Source: Sipunculus nudus | Taxonomy: Eukaryota; Annelida; Sipuncula; Golfingiida; Sipunculidae | Direction of reading: 5' to 3' | NCBI GenBank assembly: GCA_026874595.1 | Contig: CM049306.1 | Location: forward strand, 1,566,019-1,630,018 | DNA: 64,000 bases | Shown: one piece after another, positions 59,519 to 64,000 of the stretch | Layout: the number at the start of each line of letters is the position of its first letter | How positions within the stretch are numbered: the first letter of the stretch is position 1 | Program-made: the position numbers and the translations under genes | Notes under the pieces: model-generated | Told to the model about the DNA's origin: nothing | What the model saw: the letters and a program-made list of their open reading frames with translations, nothing else | The model's database searches: none

Positions 59519-61512
59519 TTATATGTTTACAGGGCTGAGTGGGAGCTGTATGATTAGCCTGTTGTTGTTTTATTTGTTTACAGGGCTGAGTGGGAGCTGT
59601 ATGATTAGCCTGTTGTTATTTTATATGTTTACAGGGCTGGCTGAGTGGGAGCTTTATGATTAGCCTGTTGTTATTTTATTTGCTTACAGGGTTGAGTGGG
59701 AGTTGTATGATTGGCATTATGTTATTTTATATGTTTACAGGGCTGAGTGGGAGCTGTATGATTAGCCTGTTGTTATTTGATTTGTTTACAAGTCTGAGTG
59801 GGATCTGTATAATTAGCCTGTTGTTATTTTATATGTTTACAGGGCTGAGTGGGAGCTGTATGATTAGCCTGTTGTTATTTGATTTGTTTACAAGTCTGAG
59901 TGGGAGCTGTATGATTAGCCTGTTGTTATTTTATTTGCTTACAGGGCTGAGTGGGAGCTGTATGATTAGCCTGTGTTATTTTATATGTTTATAGGGCTGA
60001 GTGGGAGCTGTATGATTAGCCTGTTGTTATTTTATATGTTTACAGGGCAGAGTGGGAGCTGTATGATTAGCCTGTTGTTATTTTATATGTTTACAGGGCT
60101 GAGTGGGAGCTGTATGATTAGCCTGTTGTTATTTTATATGTTTACAGGGCTGAGTGGGAGCTGTATGATTAGCCTGTTGTTATTTTATATGTTTACAGGG
60201 CTGGCTGAGTGGGAGCTTTATGATTAGCCTGTTGTTATTTTATTTGCTTACAGGGTTGAGTGGGAGTTGTATGATTCGCATTATGTTATTTTATTTGTTT
60301 ACAGGGCTGAGTGGGAGCTTTATGATTAGCCTGTTGTTATTTTATTTGCTTACAGGGCTGAGGGGGAGCTGTATGATTAGCCTGTTGTTATTTGATTTGT
60401 TTACAGGTCTGAGTGGGATCTGTATAATTAGCCTGTTGTTATTTTATATGTTTACAGGGCTGAGTGGGAGCTGTATGATTAGCCTGTTGTTATTTGATTT
60501 GTTTACAAGTCTGAGTGGGAGCTGTATGATTAGCCTGTTGTTATTTTATTTGCTTACAGGGCTGAGTGGGAGCTGTATGATTAGCCTGTTGTTATTTTAT
60601 ATGTTTACAGGGCTGAGTGGGAGCTGTATGATTAGCCTGTTGTTATTTTATATGTTTACAGGGCTGAGTGGGAGCTGTATGATTAGCCTGTTGTTATTTT
60701 ATATGTTTACAGGGCTGGCTGAGTGGGAGCTTTATGATTAGCCTGTTGTTATTTTATTTGCTTACAGGGTTGAGTGGGAGTTGTATGATTCGCATTATGT
60801 TATTTTATTTGTTTACAGGGCTGAGTGGGAGCTTTATGATTAGCCTGTTGTTATTTTATATGTTTACAGGGCTGAGTGGGAGCTTTATGATTAGCCTGTT
60901 GTTATTTTATATGTTTACAGGGCTGAGTGGGAGCTGTATGATTAGCCTGTTGTTATTTATATGTTTACAGGGCTGAGTGGGAGCTGTATGATTAGCCTGT
61001 TGTTATTTTATATGTTTACAGGTCTGAGTAGGAGCTGTATGATTAGCCTGTTGTTATTTTATATGTTTACAGGGCTGAGTAGGAGCTGTATGATTAGCCT
61101 GTTGTTATTTTATTTGCTTACAGGGCTGAGTGGGAGCTGTATGATTAGCCTGTTGTTATTTTATATGTTTACAGGGCTGGCTGAGTGGGAGCTTTATGAT
61201 TAGCCTGTTGTTATTTTATTTGCTTACAGGGTTGAGTGGGAGTTCTATGATTCGCATTATGTTATTTTATTTGTTTACAGGGCTGAGTGGGAGCTGTATG
61301 ATTAGCCTGTTGTTATTTTATATGTTTACAGGGCTGAGTGGGAGCTTTATGATTAGCCTGTTGTTATTTTATATGTTTACAGGGCTGAGTGGGAGCTGTA
61401 TGATTATCCTGTTGTTATTTTATATGTTTACAGGGCTGAGTGGGAGCTGTATGATAAGCCTGTTGTTATTTTATATGTTTACAGGGCTGGCTGAGTGGGA
61501 GCTTTATGATTA
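59519..61512. repeat. 51-bp minisatellite of acceptor-like units, left block
   Basis: The unit is AGCCTGTTGTTATTTTATAT, GTTTACAGGGCTGAGTGGGA and GCTGTATGATT, about 39 copies. Each carries a pyrimidine-rich tract and TTTACAG followed by G, a good 3' splice site consensus. The 51-bp period keeps a frame of 17 codons open (hydrophobic repeats), which I regard as incidental. Some units carry an extra GGCT (GGGCTGGCTGAG). Confidence 0.95.
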
Positions 61513-62870
61513 CCGTAAAATCTCCACTTAAAACTGCACTTCCGATTAAAACCGCACCCAGACTTCGCCGAAATTCGAGGCGAGACACCGCGAGGGGCTC
61601 AAATACTAAGAACCCCCCTTTAAAACCGCACCAACTTTCGCTACGGAATGATTTGACAAAAGACACAATCAAGCAATCATCTAGAAATGAACATGCGTAG
61701 GTTGCGACTTGGCCATTCCTGTCCACTTTAAAAATGCCTAGGGCATTTTAATGAAACACATCATAACACTTTTTTGCAGGGTCACTCAAGCATGAAGTTT
61801 GGGAAGACGTAATGGCCGGTGAACCTCTGCCTGTTTATACAGATTTTATATTCCGTGCCGTATTCTTGTTTGCTACTGATTTGTCATTATATTTTGGAAA
61901 AAATATTCTGCTGATCCATTTCAAGTCACTGTATATTTTAATTCTAAAAGTAATATTTTGAAATCTTAATTTTTGATGAAAATTCCATTTTCTGGAATTA
62001 CTCGGAAGATTCATATCATTTTCATACCGGTTACTTCGGTATTATCTTCGTCACATCGTACGTTGACATCGCTCCATGTCACAATTTGCTGGTGCGTTTG
62101 AAAACATCGCTGGTCAACTAAATATCAAAGTAACTGAAGTTACCTTTTCGAGATACGCACGTATAGGAATCATGACACTTGAAAACGAGTCCGGGTTAGC
62201 AAGTTTTTTTCCTGAAGAAAGTTTCCGTGTGGAGAGCCATTTTGTCAAGGCAGTTTTCACGCAAGGCACGCTGGGACGAAATAGGTGGCTGTTCTATTTA
62301 CCACCCACCACGTAGAGCCGTTCAAAATATTCTTAGCAGAATACCGGCACATGGCGGCACTCAAACTTGATTTTAAAACGATCGTCTGCCATTGTGTGAC
62401 TCTTTACGATGTCAGCTTTTTATTCATTTTACGTTTTAAACAAATAATTATTGCTAAATAATGCCGCAAATGGGTTTAAAGTAGGCTTTTATTTCAATTT
62501 TGCTTGACCATGCCCAACGAAGTGGACGGCTGTGTGTAACAGCAGGGTTGTTGTAAACGTATTATTTGGTGACAATTACCAAGATTTTATAACAAGTTAT
62601 ATATCACACGAAAACTAATCAGCAATATTTAATTTATAAATAACAAATAATCATAAATAATACATTTACACACGGCTCCCATGCATGCTAAGAACAGCCT
62701 TCGAAAGTTGCAATATTATCGCCCACGCGCCGGCCCAAAAACGATGCCTGTCAGGAAGATATTCAGGAAACCCTTCTAGTATAAACCGCACAGTGCTTTC
62801 AGGAAATCAACCTGATTTCAAGATTTTGAATTTCTTGATTAAACCGCGGTTTTAAGTGGAGATTTTACGG
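61513..62870. mobile_element. TA-flanked DNA transposon (pogo/Tc1-mariner-like), non-autonomous
   Basis: Terminal inverted repeats begin CCGTAAAATCTCCACTTAAA at both ends (about 22 bp perfect), flanked by TA duplications (61511-61512 and 62871-62872). The insertion splits one 51-bp unit, GATTA / TAGCC. Subterminal AAAACCGCAC or close copies recur at about 61548, 61623 and 62784, resembling transposase-binding repeats. The inside has no transposase frame, only short ORFs (for example 62076-62315) with no known domain. Confidence 0.8.
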
Positions 62871-64000
62871 TAGCCTGTTGTTATTTTATTTGCTTACAGG
62901 GTTGAGTGTGAGTTGTATGATTCGCATTATGTTATTTTATTTGTTTACAGGGCTGAGTGGGAGCTGTATGATTAGCCTGTTGTTATTTTATATGTTTACA
63001 GGGCTGAGTGGGAGCTTTATGATTAGCCTGTTGATATTTTATATGTTTACAGGGCTGAGTGGGAGCTGTATGATTAGCCTGTTGTTATTTTATATGTTTA
63101 CAGGGCTGAGTGGGAGCTGTATGATTAGCCTGTTGTTATTTTATATGTTTACAGGGCTGAGTGGGAGCTGTATGATTAGCCTGTTGTTATTTTATTTGCT
63201 TACAGGGTTGAGTGGGAGTTGTATGATTCGCATTATGTTATTTTATTTGTTTACAGGGCTGAGTGGGAGCTTTATGATTAGCCTGTTGTTATTTTATTTG
63301 CTTACAGGGCTGAGGGGGAGCTGTATGATTAGCCTGTTGTTATTTGATTTGTTTACAGGTCTGAGTGGGATCTGTATAATTAGCCTGTTGTTATTTTATA
63401 TGTTTACAGGGCTGAGTGGGAGCTGTATGATTAGCCTGTTGTTATTTGATTTGTTTACAAGTCTGAGTGGGAGCTGTATGATTAGCCTGTTGTTATTTTA
63501 TTTGCTTACAGGGCTGAGTGGGAGCTGTATGATTAGCCTGTTGTTATTTTATATGTTTACAGGGCTGAGTGGGAGCTGTATGATTAGCCTGTTGTTATTT
63601 TATATGTTTACAGGGCTGAGTGGGAGCTGTATGATTAGCCTGTTGTTATTTTATATGTTTACAGGGCTGGCTGAGTGGGAGCTTTATGATTAGCCTGTTG
63701 TTATTTTATTTGCTTACAGGGTTGAGTGGGAGTTGTATGATTCGCATTATGTTATTTTATTTGTTTACAGGGCTGAGTGGGAGCTTTATGATTAGCCTGT
63801 TGTTATTTTATATGTTTACAGGGCTGAGTGGGAGCTTTATGATTAGCCTGTTGTTATTTTATATGTTTACAGGGCTGAGTGGGAGCTGTATGATTAGCCT
63901 GTTGTTATTTATATGTTTACAGGGCTGAGTGGGAGCTGTATGATTAGCCTGTTGTTATTTTATATGTTTACAGGGCTGAGTAGGAGCTGTATGATTAGCC
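62871..64000. repeat. 51-bp minisatellite of acceptor-like units, right block, continues past window
   Basis: About 22 copies of the same unit as 59519-61512. The order of unit variants from about 63172 repeats that from about 60220 (offset 2952), showing a multi-unit duplication. The array is unfinished at the window end, so UVSSA exon 9 lies downstream. Confidence 0.95.

Noticed and set aside
59656-63928. Hydrophobic repeat frames (LLLFYMFTGLSGSCMIS) that look like tandem membrane segments
   Set aside because: The 51-bp period keeps the frame open by arithmetic. Frame changes occur wherever a unit has a 4-bp gain or a 1-bp loss, with no sign of selection to maintain one frame.

Overview
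The window is eukaryotic and reads as mollusc DNA, most likely bivalve. One gene with canonical GT-AG introns runs along the + strand. The interspersed repeats have the architecture of pearl/MINE/DINE-1-type non-autonomous Helentrons (HINEs): subterminal inverted repeats, GTCY microsatellites, internal tandem cores, and a 3' hairpin followed by CTTGTT or CTAGTT. These are abundant in bivalves. The species cannot be named from sequence alone.

The only protein-coding gene I can support is UVSSA, the UV-stimulated scaffold protein A of transcription-coupled nucleotide excision repair. Eight coding exons on the + strand join in frame: 12113-12240, 19116-19291, 24447-24601, 27394-27514, 34304-35856, 36211-36349, 39803-40037 and 54397-54543. 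They encode about 884 residues. The N-terminal VHS-like domain, the KKVDFQD segment, the VRHHGLGS block, the acidic TFIIH-p62-binding motif with [12 protein letters not shown], and the FGTDLLHWG segment are present. The C-terminal HRFW/zinc-finger/DUF2043 part is missing and must lie beyond base 64000.

Layout. 1-2.9 kb: inverted repeats and AT-rich non-coding DNA. 2.9-9.0 kb: 28-bp minisatellite (about 190 copies) interrupted by a MITE-like insert with a perfect 96-bp palindrome. 9.0-11.4 kb: 22-bp minisatellite around a unique segment with an NRF1-like site. 12.1 kb: UVSSA start. 12.2-19.1 kb (intron 1): 31-bp array, 85-bp array, HINE. 19.3-24.4 kb (intron 2): HINEs. 24.6-27.4 kb (intron 3): 33-bp array and truncated HINE. 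27.5-34.3 kb (intron 4): 47/49-bp array with an inserted LTR element. Exon 5 carries a coding KDTERDKR repeat. 36.35-39.8 kb (intron 6): 42-bp array. 40.0-54.4 kb (intron 7): 43-bp array, then nested HINEs. 54.5-64 kb (intron 8): 58-bp array that copies the exon 8 donor, a HINE, then a 51-bp array of acceptor-like sites interrupted by a TA-flanked DNA transposon.

The most striking pattern is positional. Six of eight introns carry a different minisatellite near the 5' splice site, five of them within about 30 nt. Three HINEs end 14-45 nt upstream of real or presumed 3' splice sites. In intron 8 the splice-site sequences themselves have become the repeat units. Splice-junction-associated tandem expansion is the best candidate here for something undescribed.
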